Assembly (NCBI GenBank): GCA_020849725.1
Contig: JADLAZ010000161.1
Span: forward strand, 1 to 14,687
Direction: 5' to 3'
Length of the DNA stretch: 14,687 bases
From: Chloroflexota bacterium
GTDB taxonomy: Bacteria; Chloroflexota; Chloroflexia; Thermomicrobiales; JADLAZ01
The notes below the pieces were generated by a model, which worked only from the letters and a program-made list of their open reading frames with translations, searched no databases and was not told the origin of the DNA. A program made the position numbers and the translations under genes. This document shows positions 8,303 through 14,687 of this stretch, piece by piece; position 1 is the first letter of the stretch, and every line of letters starts with the position of its first letter.

Positions 8303-9082
8303 ATGCCGACCGTCGACTTTGAAGCTTACCTGAACGAGACGCACGAGGACGATAGACCGTTCGACGTGGCCACCCTGCTGCGGATGGAGGACGAAGCCGG
8401 AATCGACATCGCCGTCATCATGCCGGCCAACCGCTCTGCCGCCGGCCAGAACTACGATCAGCCAGACAACCAGCGCGTCGCCGACGCCATCCGCGGCAAC
8501 CGCCGCTGCATCGGCTGCGCGACGATCAACCCCACGCTCGGTGACGACAACACCCAGCGTCAAGTACGGATCATGCTCGACAACGGCTTCGGCGGCGCCA
8601 AGTTGATGGCAGTGCTGCATCACTACAATATCGACGATCCGTCGGTGGACCCGGTGATGCGGGCGCTGCGCGAGGCTGGCCTGGTCGCCTCGATCCACTC
8701 CGGTCCTGACAACGTGCACCCGAATCGCATCGCCAATGTCGCCCGACGCTTCCCAGATGTGCCGATTATCATGGACCACATGGGCTACCCGGATGCCACC
8801 GAAGACGCCATCCGAGTCGCTGAGGAGTGCCCGAACGTCTACCTGGGCACGACCGTCTTGCGCTTCTTCAAGCCACCGGAGGAGGCGCATCCCGTCGCCG
8901 TGGCCGACGCGGTCAGGCGAGTCGGCCCCGAGCGCATCGTGTGGGGTTCGAATCTACCGGAGTATCCGCACAGCGCTCTCTGGTGCCGCCAGGCGATCGA
9001 GCGCCTGCAACTCGGCGCTGAAGCCGAAGCACTCATCTTTGGCGAGGTTCTGACGCGGCTGTACAAGGTCACTGGCTGGTAG
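8303..9082 (+). CDS. Amidohydrolase-2 family protein with non-canonical metal site
   Basis: TIM-barrel protein of the amidohydrolase-2 (PF04909-like) group. ATG 8303 is the start: GAGGAGG at 8291-8297 lies 5 bases before it, and the frame open back to 8150 has no family-like sequence. The 259 residues show the group's order: EAGIDIAVIMP (about 31-41), GFGGAKLMAV (about 95-104), VASIHSG with H132, IIMDHMGYPD with H159, and RIVWGSNLPEYP near 211-221. Two hallmark positions are changed. The N-terminal Asp-x-His-x-His reads VDFEAYL (E7 and Y9 where His is usual), and the terminal Gly-Ser-Asp reads Gly-Ser-Asn (N217). The gene could be a metal-independent or decarboxylase-like enzyme, or a non-catalytic partner of the next gene. 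It leads a three-gene plus-strand run. The substrate is unknown. Confidence 0.8.
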   Translation: MPTVDFEAYLNETHEDDRPFDVATLLRMEDEAGIDIAVIMPANRSAAGQNYDQPDNQRVADAIRGNRRCIGCATINPTLGDDNTQRQVRIMLDNGFGGAKLMAVLHHYNIDDPSVDPVMRALREAGLVASIHSGPDNVHPNRIANVARRFPDVPIIMDHMGYPDATEDAIRVAEECPNVYLGTTVLRFFKPPEEAHPVAVADAVRRVGPERIVWGSNLPEYPHSALWCRQAIERLQLGAEAEALIFGEVLTRLYKVTGW

Positions 9083-9099
9083 TGCGCCGCGCTGGCGCA
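9083..9099 (+). other. Short stem-loop just after the first amidohydrolase stop
   Basis: TGCGCC at 9083-9088 pairs with GGCGCA at 9094-9099 around a 5-base loop, immediately after the TAG stop. No T-tract follows, so it is more likely an mRNA-stabilising or attenuating hairpin between cotranscribed genes than a terminator. Confidence 0.35.
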
Positions 9100-9148
9100 T
9101 CTAGCAGCGCCGCGCCACACGCCGACACCGGTCAACGGAGGACACACC

Positions 9149-10003
9149 ATGGGCACCACCGCGCGGCGGCGCGCCATCATCGACACGCACGTCCACGTCT
9201 GGGCGCTCGACGAGGGCCATCAGCCACCGCCGAGCGCCGTACTCAAGCCACCAGCCAGCGCCATGCCGGTCGAGTGGCTTCTGGACGACATGGCCATCGC
9301 CGGCATCGACCATTGTGTGCTGGTCACCAGCAGCGCCTTCGGCTGGGACAACTCGTACATGGTCGAGTGCCTGGAGCGATACCCGGGCGTGTTTCGCGCC
9401 GTCGGCCTCATCGATCCACGTGCGCCTGACAATGCCGACCACCTGCGCCAATGGGTCGCCCAGGGGCTGTCCGGCTTCCGCTTCCATCCCCTCTACTTCC
9501 CCGACGAGCCGTCATGGGTCGATGACCCAGCCAACGACGCTCTCTGGCGCGCGGCAGCCGACACGGGCGCGATCTTCCAATTCCACCTCTGGCCGCGCCA
9601 CGCCGTGCCACTAGCGCGCATGATCGAGCGCCACCCGACAGTGCGTGTCATCGTCGATCATATTGGAAAGCCGGACGTTACGGAGCCTGCGCCGTACCCC
9701 AGCTACCAGCCGGTGCTGCGTCTGGCCGATTTTCCGCTGGTGTGGGTCAAGATCGGCGACTATCAGATCGCGTCACAGGTAGAATTCCCCTGGCCCGATA
9801 CCCGGCCATTCGTGGCCGCACTGCGCCGGGCGTTCGGGCCCGAGCGCCTGATCTGGGGCACCGGCTACGCCGGCACCGGCCGCCTCGTGCCGCTGCGCCA
9901 GGCCCTCGCCTATGTCCACGAGCATCTCGACCTGAGCGAAGTCGACCTTGACCTGATCCTCGACCGGACACCGCGCGCCCTGTTCAGCTTTGACGGCCAG
10001 TAG
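9149..10003 (+). CDS. Amidohydrolase-2 family metal-dependent hydrolase (lactonase-like)
   Basis: TIM-barrel hydrolase of the amidohydrolase-2 group, which includes lactonases for sugar lactones and 2-pyrone-4,6-dicarboxylate. ATG 9149 follows GGAGG (9137-9141) at 7 bases. The 284 residues begin with an intact metal motif, IIDTHVHVW (D12, H14, H16). Next come GIDHCVLVTSS (about 52-62), GLSGFRFHP (about 106-114), FQFHLW with H146, VIVDHIGKPDV with H171, and LVWVKIGDY (about 197-205). At the end of the barrel, where Gly-Ser-Asp-Trp-Pro is usual, it reads LIWGTGYAG, so Gly239 replaces the usual catalytic Asp. The gene begins 66 bases after the first amidohydrolase and 84 bases before the alpha/beta hydrolase, on the same strand, which suggests one pathway. 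Hydrolysis of a lactone or amide is the family expectation; the exact substrate is unknown. Confidence 0.85.
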   Translation: MGTTARRRAIIDTHVHVWALDEGHQPPPSAVLKPPASAMPVEWLLDDMAIAGIDHCVLVTSSAFGWDNSYMVECLERYPGVFRAVGLIDPRAPDNADHLRQWVAQGLSGFRFHPLYFPDEPSWVDDPANDALWRAAADTGAIFQFHLWPRHAVPLARMIERHPTVRVIVDHIGKPDVTEPAPYPSYQPVLRLADFPLVWVKIGDYQIASQVEFPWPDTRPFVAALRRAFGPERLIWGTGYAGTGRLVPLRQALAYVHEHLDLSEVDLDLILDRTPRALFSFDGQ

Positions 10004-10087
10004 AGCGAGTAGGCGGATCAGGACCAGTACGCCGAATTAGGCGAGTGAACCGATCGGCTGTCGCGGCGTGGGAATGAGGATTTCACT

Positions 10088-10969
10088 GTGCAGCAGGTAT
10101 CGTTCTACAGTCAGAGCACCCGTCTCGTCGGGCACGTGCATCTACCCGACGGGCTGGCCGAGGGCGAGCGCCGGCCGGGCATCGTGCTGTGTCACGGCTT
10201 CAACGCCGCTCAGACGGTGGCCATCCCTGACATTGCGGCGCACCTGTGCGCCGCTGGCTACGCCGTGCTGCGCTTCGACTACCGAGGCATCGGCCTGAGC
10301 GATGGACCGCGCGGACGGATCGTGCCGCCGGAGCACGTTCAGGATGTGCGCAACGCCCTCACGTTCATGCAGGCCCAGGACCACGTCGATGCCGACCGCC
10401 TGGGCCTGTACGGAACCAGCTTCGGCGGCTCGCACGCCGTGATGGCGGCCGCCGTCGATGAGCGCGTGCGCGCGCTCGTCTCCACCGTGTCCATCGGCAA
10501 CGGCCGGCGCTGGCTGCGGAGCATGCGCCGGCACTGGGAGTTCGCCGAATTCCTGCGCCGGCTGGACGCGGACCGCCGCCAGCGCGTGCTGACCGGCGAG
10601 TCGGCAATCGTCAGCCCCTACGACATCATGGTGCCCGATCCGGTCACGCAGGCGGTGCACGCCGAGCGCGCCCGCCTGGCCGGCCGCCCCGCCCCAGACA
10701 TCGTTCTGGAGAGCGGTGAGGCGATCCTGGAGTACGCCCCGGAAGAGGTGGTCGACCGGATCGCACCGCGCGCGGCGCTGTTCATTCACGCCGCAGACGA
10801 CGCGTTGGTGCCGGCTGAGGAGTCGATCGCCATGCACGCCCGCGCCGGCGAGCCGAAGCGGCTGGTACTCGTGCCGAACGCCGGCCACTACGATCTCTAC
10901 AGCGGGCCTGGCTTCGCCCGCGTGATGGCCGAGGCCACCGACTGGTTCGACGCGTACCTGCGCGCATGA
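10088..10969 (+). CDS. Alpha/beta hydrolase (dienelactone hydrolase-like esterase or acylhydrolase)
   Basis: Cytosolic alpha/beta-fold hydrolase of 293 residues with no signal peptide. Its start is GTG 10088, with GAGGA at 10076-10080 and a 7-base spacer. The fold landmarks are in order: the oxyanion-hole segment VLCHGFNA (H36, G37), the DYRGIGLSDG strand-loop (about 64-73), the nucleophile elbow YGTSFGG (S111), the acid in HAADDALVP (D237 or D238), and the catalytic histidine in PNAGHYDLY (H267). The triad is therefore complete. A basic helical insert at about 138-170 (RRWLRSMRRHW and following) looks like a cap domain over the active site. The resemblance is to broad esterase/dienelactone-hydrolase-like families. 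The position downstream of two amidohydrolases suggests it cleaves an ester, lactone or acyl group in the same pathway. The substrate is not readable. It is convergent with the peptidase gene at 10989. Confidence 0.85.
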   Translation: MQQVSFYSQSTRLVGHVHLPDGLAEGERRPGIVLCHGFNAAQTVAIPDIAAHLCAAGYAVLRFDYRGIGLSDGPRGRIVPPEHVQDVRNALTFMQAQDHVDADRLGLYGTSFGGSHAVMAAAVDERVRALVSTVSIGNGRRWLRSMRRHWEFAEFLRRLDADRRQRVLTGESAIVSPYDIMVPDPVTQAVHAERARLAGRPAPDIVLESGEAILEYAPEEVVDRIAPRAALFIHAADDALVPAEESIAMHARAGEPKRLVLVPNAGHYDLYSGPGFARVMAEATDWFDAYLRA

Positions 10970-10985
10970 CGCATGCGTGGCGTCA
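10967..10985. terminator. Possible shared hairpin terminator between convergent genes
   Basis: TGACGC at 10967-10972, which includes the hydrolase TGA stop, pairs with GCGTCA at 10980-10985 around a 7-base loop. It nearly fills the 19-base gap to the convergent peptidase stop. There is no T-tract, and an alternative overlapping palindrome (ACGCATGCGT, 10969-10978) could form instead. The support is position and symmetry. Confidence 0.35.
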
Positions 10986-10988
10986 GCC

Positions 10989-12797
10989 TCACACGCTTGA
11001 CAGTGCCGCGAACTCGTCAATTCGTCCGCGCAAGACATCGAGACTGGACCGCCAGAAGTCCGGCTGGTGCAGATCGATGCCAAAGCGCGCGCTGAGCGTC
11101 ACCGCGTCCGCCAGGCCCGTGCTGGAGAGCAAATCGTCGAACATGGCGGCAGTGCCGTTGGCGTCCACCTGGTGGCGCGCAAACAGGCCCATCCCGAACA
11201 ACTGCCCGAACGTGTAGGGATAGTTGTAATACGACACCCCCGTGCTGTAATAGTGGCCCTTGACGGCCCACATGTACGGGTGCCGTGCCGCTTGATCCAG
11301 GCCGTCGCCGTAGGTGGCCGCCTGGGCATCGAGCATCGCCGCGCTCAGTTCGGCCGGCGACAACTCTCGCTCTTGTCGCCGGGCGAACACGTGCTGCTCG
11401 AACAGGAAGCGCGAGTGGATGTCGACCACGACCTGACAGGCGCCTTGCAGGCTCGTGTCCAGCGCGCCCAGCCGCTCGGCGCCCTGGCTGCGCGCGAGGG
11501 CCGCGGCTTCGATCAGCAGCTCGCAGAAGATACTCGCCGTCTCTGCCAGCGTCATCGGTGTCACTCGCTGCAGGTAGGTGCGCTCGGCCAGACACAGGTT
11601 GTGGTAGGCATGCCCCAACTCGTGCGCCAGCGTCGTCACTCCATCGAAGGCGCCGTCGTAGTTGGCCATGATCCGCGACTCATCCCGGCGCAGGCTCATG
11701 CAGTAGGCGCCACCGATCTTGCCGACACGCGGCTCGGCGTCGATCCAGCGCTCGTCGAACGCCCGGCGCGCGAGACCGCCCAGGCGTGGGCCATAGGCGT
11801 CGAACTCGGCGACGATGTAATCGCGCGCCTCGGCAAAGCTCCAGCGGCGCGGCGCCTCACCCACCGGCGCGAACAGGTCCGACCATGGCAATTGCAGGTG
11901 GCCGAGTAGTCGCGCCTTGGCCCGCAGGTAGCGACGGAAGGCGGGCAACACCTCGACTACCGCCTGGTGCATCGCGGCCAGCGTCGGCGCATCGATGCCA
12001 TTCTGCCGCAGTGACGACGCGATTGAGTCCGCCCAGCCGCGCCGACCGTTGAGGACGGCCACCTGGCCCTTGATGCCGTTTAAGGCCGCTGCCAGTGGCG
12101 TCTCAACGGACTCCCAAGCGGCGATCTCAGCCGCGTAGGCGGCGCGACGCACCGCCGGGTCGGCGTCGAAAGCCAGTGCGCGGACTTTGCTCATCGGCAA
12201 CCGCTGGGCCTCGCCATGTACCGTCAGCGCCACCTGCAGGCCGGCGGTCACGTCGTTGTGCAGCTTCTCCCAGGCGCCGCCGCTGGACGGATCCAGCGCG
12301 GCCGCGAGGTCCTCTTCCGCCGACCCCATCTGATGGCGAGCCATGATGGCCGCCTGCCGCACCGTGTGGGCGTGCTCCCGCGCCTGGTCCGAAAGGGCCG
12401 TCAATGCCGTGGCGTCCATCGTGCCGAGCCAGGCCTGGAGCCGCGTGTCCAACTGTGTCAGCGTGACGGCGCGCGTGCGCAATGTGGATGCCCGCGCCTG
12501 CGCAGTCTCGTTGTTCGCCTCGGTCGACACAAAGGCATAGATGTATGCCTCGATCGTCTCGTAGCGATGGTACAGGTCGTTCGTCGCTGTCAGGACGGCG
12601 TCGACATCGGCGGCCAGCGCCGTGTCGACGCCGTCGGTGTCCCGCCGATGGACGCCACGCTGATCGTAGAGTGCCGCGAGCGCCGCGATCTCGTCGCAGA
12701 CAGCGTCAAACGCCGCGACAAACGCGGGCGAGTCCAGGCTTGGAAAGACTGTCGCCATGTCCCATCGCGGCAGTGCCTCATCGATCGTGCCAACCAC
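10989..12797 (-). CDS. pepF: Oligoendopeptidase F, M3 family zinc metallopeptidase
   Basis: Cytosolic zinc endopeptidase that cleaves short oligopeptides. The 602 residues match the usual length of M3B oligoendopeptidases. The zinc motif is AHELGHAYH (H392, E393, H396), with the third ligand probably E419 in MTLAETASIFCE, 23 residues later. IGGAYCMSL (361-369) and the HYYSTGVSYYNYPYTFGQLF segment (515-534) are typical substrate-binding parts of the C-terminal catalytic domain. The N-terminal half is helical and Ala-rich. The start is GTG 12797, preceded by AGGAGG at 8 bases. It keeps the conserved LPRWDM...FPSLDSP beginning, so the internal ATG at codon 14 is unlikely to be the start. It lies downstream of a tRNA-Lys gene but is separated from it by an intrinsic terminator, so it should have its own promoter in 12798-12893. 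I could not pick out a clear promoter there. Confidence 0.95.
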   Translation of the reverse strand: MVGTIDEALPRWDMATVFPSLDSPAFVAAFDAVCDEIAALAALYDQRGVHRRDTDGVDTALAADVDAVLTATNDLYHRYETIEAYIYAFVSTEANNETAQARASTLRTRAVTLTQLDTRLQAWLGTMDATALTALSDQAREHAHTVRQAAIMARHQMGSAEEDLAAALDPSSGGAWEKLHNDVTAGLQVALTVHGEAQRLPMSKVRALAFDADPAVRRAAYAAEIAAWESVETPLAAALNGIKGQVAVLNGRRGWADSIASSLRQNGIDAPTLAAMHQAVVEVLPAFRRYLRAKARLLGHLQLPWSDLFAPVGEAPRRWSFAEARDYIVAEFDAYGPRLGGLARRAFDERWIDAEPRVGKIGGAYCMSLRRDESRIMANYDGAFDGVTTLAHELGHAYHNLCLAERTYLQRVTPMTLAETASIFCELLIEAAALARSQGAERLGALDTSLQGACQVVVDIHSRFLFEQHVFARRQERELSPAELSAAMLDAQAATYGDGLDQAARHPYMWAVKGHYYSTGVSYYNYPYTFGQLFGMGLFARHQVDANGTAAMFDDLLSSTGLADAVTLSARFGIDLHQPDFWRSSLDVLRGRIDEFAALSSV

Positions 12798-12895
12798 GCT
12801 GGCGCCCTCCTGACCTGCTTGACGATGAGCCGGCGTCGGAGGACCAGCTCATTGCCAACACTCGACCGTCGCCAGAACCACTAATCGGATATGAG

Positions 12896-12922
12896 AAAAG
12901 GCCCCCGACGATGTCAGGGGCC
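12896..12922 (-). terminator. Intrinsic terminator of the tRNA-Lys gene
   Basis: On the minus strand, a ten-pair stem (GGCCCCTGAC against GTCGGGGGCC, one G-T wobble, loop ATC) lies 8 bases past the tRNA 3' end and is followed directly by TTTTCTC. This is a textbook rho-independent terminator for the tRNA transcript, and it insulates the downstream peptidase gene. Confidence 0.9.
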
Positions 12923-12930
12923 GTGGCGAG

Positions 12931-13003
<73 letters not shown>

Positions 13004-13039
13004 GCGCCGGAAGCGCGATGCTCACCTCCGCCGCTCAGG

Positions 13040-13067
13040 AGTATACCAGACACCAGGTGCGTGTCCA
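13040..13067 (-). promoter_or_regulatory. Sigma-70-type promoter of tRNA-Lys
   Basis: On the minus strand, TGGACA (13067-13062) and TATACT (13045-13040) are separated by 16 bases; each matches five of six consensus positions. The -10 is preceded by TG plus one base (extended -10). The predicted transcript begins near 13033, about 30 bases before the tRNA 5' end. This is the best-formed promoter in the window. Confidence 0.75.
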
Positions 13068-13082
13068 GTGGTCGGCGACCAC

Positions 13083-13096
13083 GGCGCCAATGGCGT
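13083..13096 (+). repeat. Palindromic element, copy 1 (arm of a 14-base inverted repeat)
   Basis: GGCGCCAATGGCGT at 13083-13096 is the exact reverse complement of 13168-13181. Its core CGCCAATGGCG (13085-13095) is itself a dyad of 5-base half-sites around one base, the form expected of a dimeric repressor operator. It lies about 15 bases upstream of the tRNA-Lys -35 element. Confidence 0.5.
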
Positions 13097-13167
13097 CGGG
13101 CGGTGGCGAGCGCGATCACCGGCGCAGCCGAGCGGTAGAATTCCGACGCTGACTGGCGTGATGACCA

Positions 13168-13181
13168 ACGCCATTGGCGCC
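13168..13181 (-). repeat. Palindromic element, copy 2 (other arm), overlapping a candidate -35 box
   Basis: ACGCCATTGGCGCC at 13168-13181 is the exact inverted copy of 13083-13096, 71 bases away. Its dyad core CGCCATTGGCG (13169-13179) overlaps the candidate -35 hexamer (13174-13179) of the protease gene. That position fits a repressor site, but no regulator is visible nearby. Confidence 0.5.
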
Positions 13182-13202
13182 ACGAACCCACGGGACCATA
13201 TT
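13174..13202 (+). promoter_or_regulatory. Candidate promoter of the M48 protease gene
   Basis: TTGGCG (13174-13179) and CATATT (13197-13202) are spaced 17 bases apart; each matches four of six consensus positions. The predicted transcript start would fall about 17 bases before GTG 13226. The match is modest, but the spacing is exact and CATATT lies in the only AT-rich patch of the gap. Confidence 0.4.
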
Positions 13203-13225
13203 GACGCGATGATGAAAGGACGATC

Positions 13226-14428
13226 GTGAGCGACGGCAACGGCCATCAGCATAGCGCCACGCTGGCGCCGATCGGCGCGGTGGACGACGCGGTTGCACAG
13301 GCGATCCGGTACTCGCGCACGCGCGAGGTGTTGTTCCTGATCGACCTCGTCGCCGGCTGGCTGCTGCAGGTGGTGCTCATCGGCAGCGGCGGCGCGGTGC
13401 GGCTCGCGCGCGCATCGAGCGCCGTCACCGGCGAGCGCCGCTGGCTGGCCGACGGCCTGTTCGCTATCTTGTACGGTCTCATGACTGCACTGGCGAGCCT
13501 GCCACTGGCGTACGTGCGCGGATACGTCGTCGAGCAGCGCTTCGGTCTTTCGACGCAATCGCGCCGTGCCTGGCTGGGTGAGCAGGCCAAGGCAACTGCG
13601 CTCGGCCTCGCGTTTGAGGCGCCGCTGACCGCAGCGTCGTTCTTCGTGATCCGCCGCAGTCCGCGCTACTGGTGGTTGATCCTGTCGACACTGGCACTGC
13701 CGGTCACGGTGTTGCTGGCGCAACTGTACCCGGTCGCGATCGCGCCGCTGTTCAACCGCTTCACGCCATTTCGCGACCCGGCGCTGGCCGAGCGTGTCCG
13801 GGCGCTGGCCGCCCGCGCCGGCGTGCGCATCGCTGACGTCGTTGAGATGGATATGAGCCGTCAAACGCGCAAGGCCAACGCATTTTTCGCCGGCCTCGGC
13901 CCGACCCGCCGCATCGCCCTCGGCGACACGCTGGTGGAGCAGTTCACCCCCGACGAGGTCGAGGTTATCGTCGCCCACGAGCTGGGCCACCAGGTCCACC
14001 GCGACATCTGGAAAGGCATCGGTCTGGCAGCAATCGGCACGGTCGGCGGCGCGCTGGCCGTATCCCGGCTGATTGACCTACTCCTTCGCCGCCACGGTGC
14101 GCGTCTCGGCATTCCCGATCTGACGAGCGTCGCGGCGGCGCCCGTCCTCAGTCTGCTGGCGAGCGTGCTGTCGGTGCTGGCGATGCCGCTGGCCAACGCC
14201 GCCTCTCGGGCGCTCATGGAGCGCCCTGCGGACCGCTACGCTCTCGAACTCACCGGCCAGCCGGCAGCATACATCTCGGCGCTGGAGAAGCTGGCGCGCG
14301 CCAACTTGCTCGACCCGGATCCCCCGCGCCTGGTGACCTGGCTGCTCCACAGCCACCCATCGGTACGCGATCGCATCGCCATGGCTCGCGCAGCCATGGC
14401 CGCGGCGTCAGTTCACTCCGACCGCTAG
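13226..14428 (+). CDS. M48 family (Ste24/CAAX prenyl protease 1-like) membrane zinc metalloprotease
   Basis: Integral membrane zinc protease of the Ste24/CAAX protease 1 family. Bacterial members are thought to act in membrane-protein quality control; no prenylated substrate is implied. GTG 13226 follows AAAGGA (13215-13220) at 5 bases and gives 400 residues, a normal length. Hydrophobic segments lie near residues 35-60, 76-98, 125-142, 148-172, 263-280 and 303-325. Family motifs are visible: PLFNRFTPF (174-182), MDMSRQTRKANAFFAGLG (208-225), the zinc site VAHELGHQVHRD (H251, E252, H255), the third-ligand segment SRALMERPADRYAL (E332, D336) and the C-terminal HSHPSVRDRI. The catalytic set is complete. 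The gene is convergent with the ferredoxin gene, and the two stop codons share the bases CTAG. Confidence 0.94.
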   Translation: MSDGNGHQHSATLAPIGAVDDAVAQAIRYSRTREVLFLIDLVAGWLLQVVLIGSGGAVRLARASSAVTGERRWLADGLFAILYGLMTALASLPLAYVRGYVVEQRFGLSTQSRRAWLGEQAKATALGLAFEAPLTAASFFVIRRSPRYWWLILSTLALPVTVLLAQLYPVAIAPLFNRFTPFRDPALAERVRALAARAGVRIADVVEMDMSRQTRKANAFFAGLGPTRRIALGDTLVEQFTPDEVEVIVAHELGHQVHRDIWKGIGLAAIGTVGGALAVSRLIDLLLRRHGARLGIPDLTSVAAAPVLSLLASVLSVLAMPLANAASRALMERPADRYALELTGQPAAYISALEKLARANLLDPDPPRLVTWLLHSHPSVRDRIAMARAAMAAASVHSDR

Positions 14429-14670
14429 CGGTTCTTGTAGTAGTCCGCGTTGATCTGGACGTACTTCTTCATATCGGCTGGCACATCGTCTTCGAAGTAA
14501 ATGGCGTTGACCGGGCAGGCAGGTTCGCAGGCCGAGCAGTCAATACACTCATCCGGATCGATGTAGAGCATCGGGTCATCGTCGGTGCCATGAATGCAAT
14601 CGACCGGGCAGACGTCGACGCAGGACTTGTCCTTGGTCCCGATGCATGCCTCGGTGATGATGTAGGCCAT
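14425..14670 (-). CDS. 7Fe/8Fe ferredoxin ([3Fe-4S][4Fe-4S] type)
   Basis: Small, acidic, soluble electron carrier of 81 residues. The cysteine pattern is C9-x7-C17-x3-C21-x3-C25, then C42-x2-C45-x2-C48-x3-C52-Pro, close to Azotobacter ferredoxin I. By that analogy, C9, C17 and C52 hold a [3Fe-4S] cluster, C21, C42, C45 and C48 hold a [4Fe-4S] cluster, and C25 is not a ligand. The 7-residue gap between the first two cysteines, instead of two, is what marks the 3Fe site. ATG 14670 gives the conserved MAYIITEACIG start, with GAGGAGG about 10 bases upstream. Its TAG stop overlaps the convergent M48 protease stop. The electron partner cannot be told from this window. Confidence 0.95.
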   Translation of the reverse strand: MAYIITEACIGTKDKSCVDVCPVDCIHGTDDDPMLYIDPDECIDCSACEPACPVNAIYFEDDVPADMKKYVQINADYYKNR

Positions 14671-14687
14671 CGCGCAACTGCCTCCTC

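Noticed and set aside
10142..11083. A 313-codon minus-strand frame opposite the alpha/beta hydrolase
   Set aside because: It runs into the 3' end of the peptidase gene and has shadow-like composition. The plus-strand hydrolase has an intact catalytic triad and a ribosome binding site.
13022..13999. A 325-codon minus-strand frame through the tRNA promoter and the protease gene
   Set aside because: It is antisense to the M48 protease, covers the tRNA-Lys promoter, and is rich in Arg, Gln and Ala with no motifs.

Overview
The window is GC-rich (roughly two thirds G+C) bacterial chromosomal DNA, densely coding on both strands, with frequent GTG starts and strong GGAGG-type ribosome binding sites. 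Gene content and protein flavour (a nuoM/nuoN pair, a full-length proofreading Pol I, a Ste24-like protease, a 7Fe-type ferredoxin, several sugar-acid or amidohydrolase enzymes) suggest a Chloroflexota bacterium, possibly of the Thermomicrobia/Sphaerobacter type. That placement is an impression from protein style, not a measured result.

Layout. (1) 3-3191, plus strand: the distal end of a complex I operon, with the last codons of a nuoL-like gene, then nuoM and nuoN. (2) 3237-8140, minus strand: thiamine pyrophosphokinase, then an enolase-superfamily sugar-acid dehydratase, then polA, all co-directional and convergent with nuoN. (3) 8303-10969, plus strand: two amidohydrolase-2 family genes and an alpha/beta hydrolase with short gaps, probably one catabolic transcription unit, divergent from the thiamine pyrophosphokinase gene. 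(4) 10989-13003, minus strand: an M3-family oligoendopeptidase F, and upstream of it a tRNA-Lys(CTT) with its own well-formed promoter and intrinsic terminator. (5) 13226-14428, plus strand: an M48/Ste24-like membrane protease. (6) 14425-14670, minus strand: a 7Fe/8Fe ferredoxin whose stop codon overlaps that of the protease.

How the genes work together. nuoM and nuoN are the proton-pumping arm of NADH dehydrogenase. The ferredoxin is a small soluble electron carrier and need not serve complex I. The dehydratase, the two amidohydrolases and the alpha/beta hydrolase look like a small accessory set for sugar acids, lactones or related compounds, split over two strands around a common divergent intergenic region. 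polA, thiamine pyrophosphokinase, the tRNA and the two peptidases are housekeeping. No gene-free stretch exceeds 300 bases. The longest gap (13004-13225, 222 bases) holds the tRNA promoter, a candidate protease promoter and a pair of palindromic elements.

I found no CRISPR array, insertion sequence, phage gene, toxin-antitoxin pair or defence system. The most unusual items are the amidohydrolases that lack conserved active-site residues and the paired palindromes upstream of the protease. I do not think the window shows a clearly new biological system.
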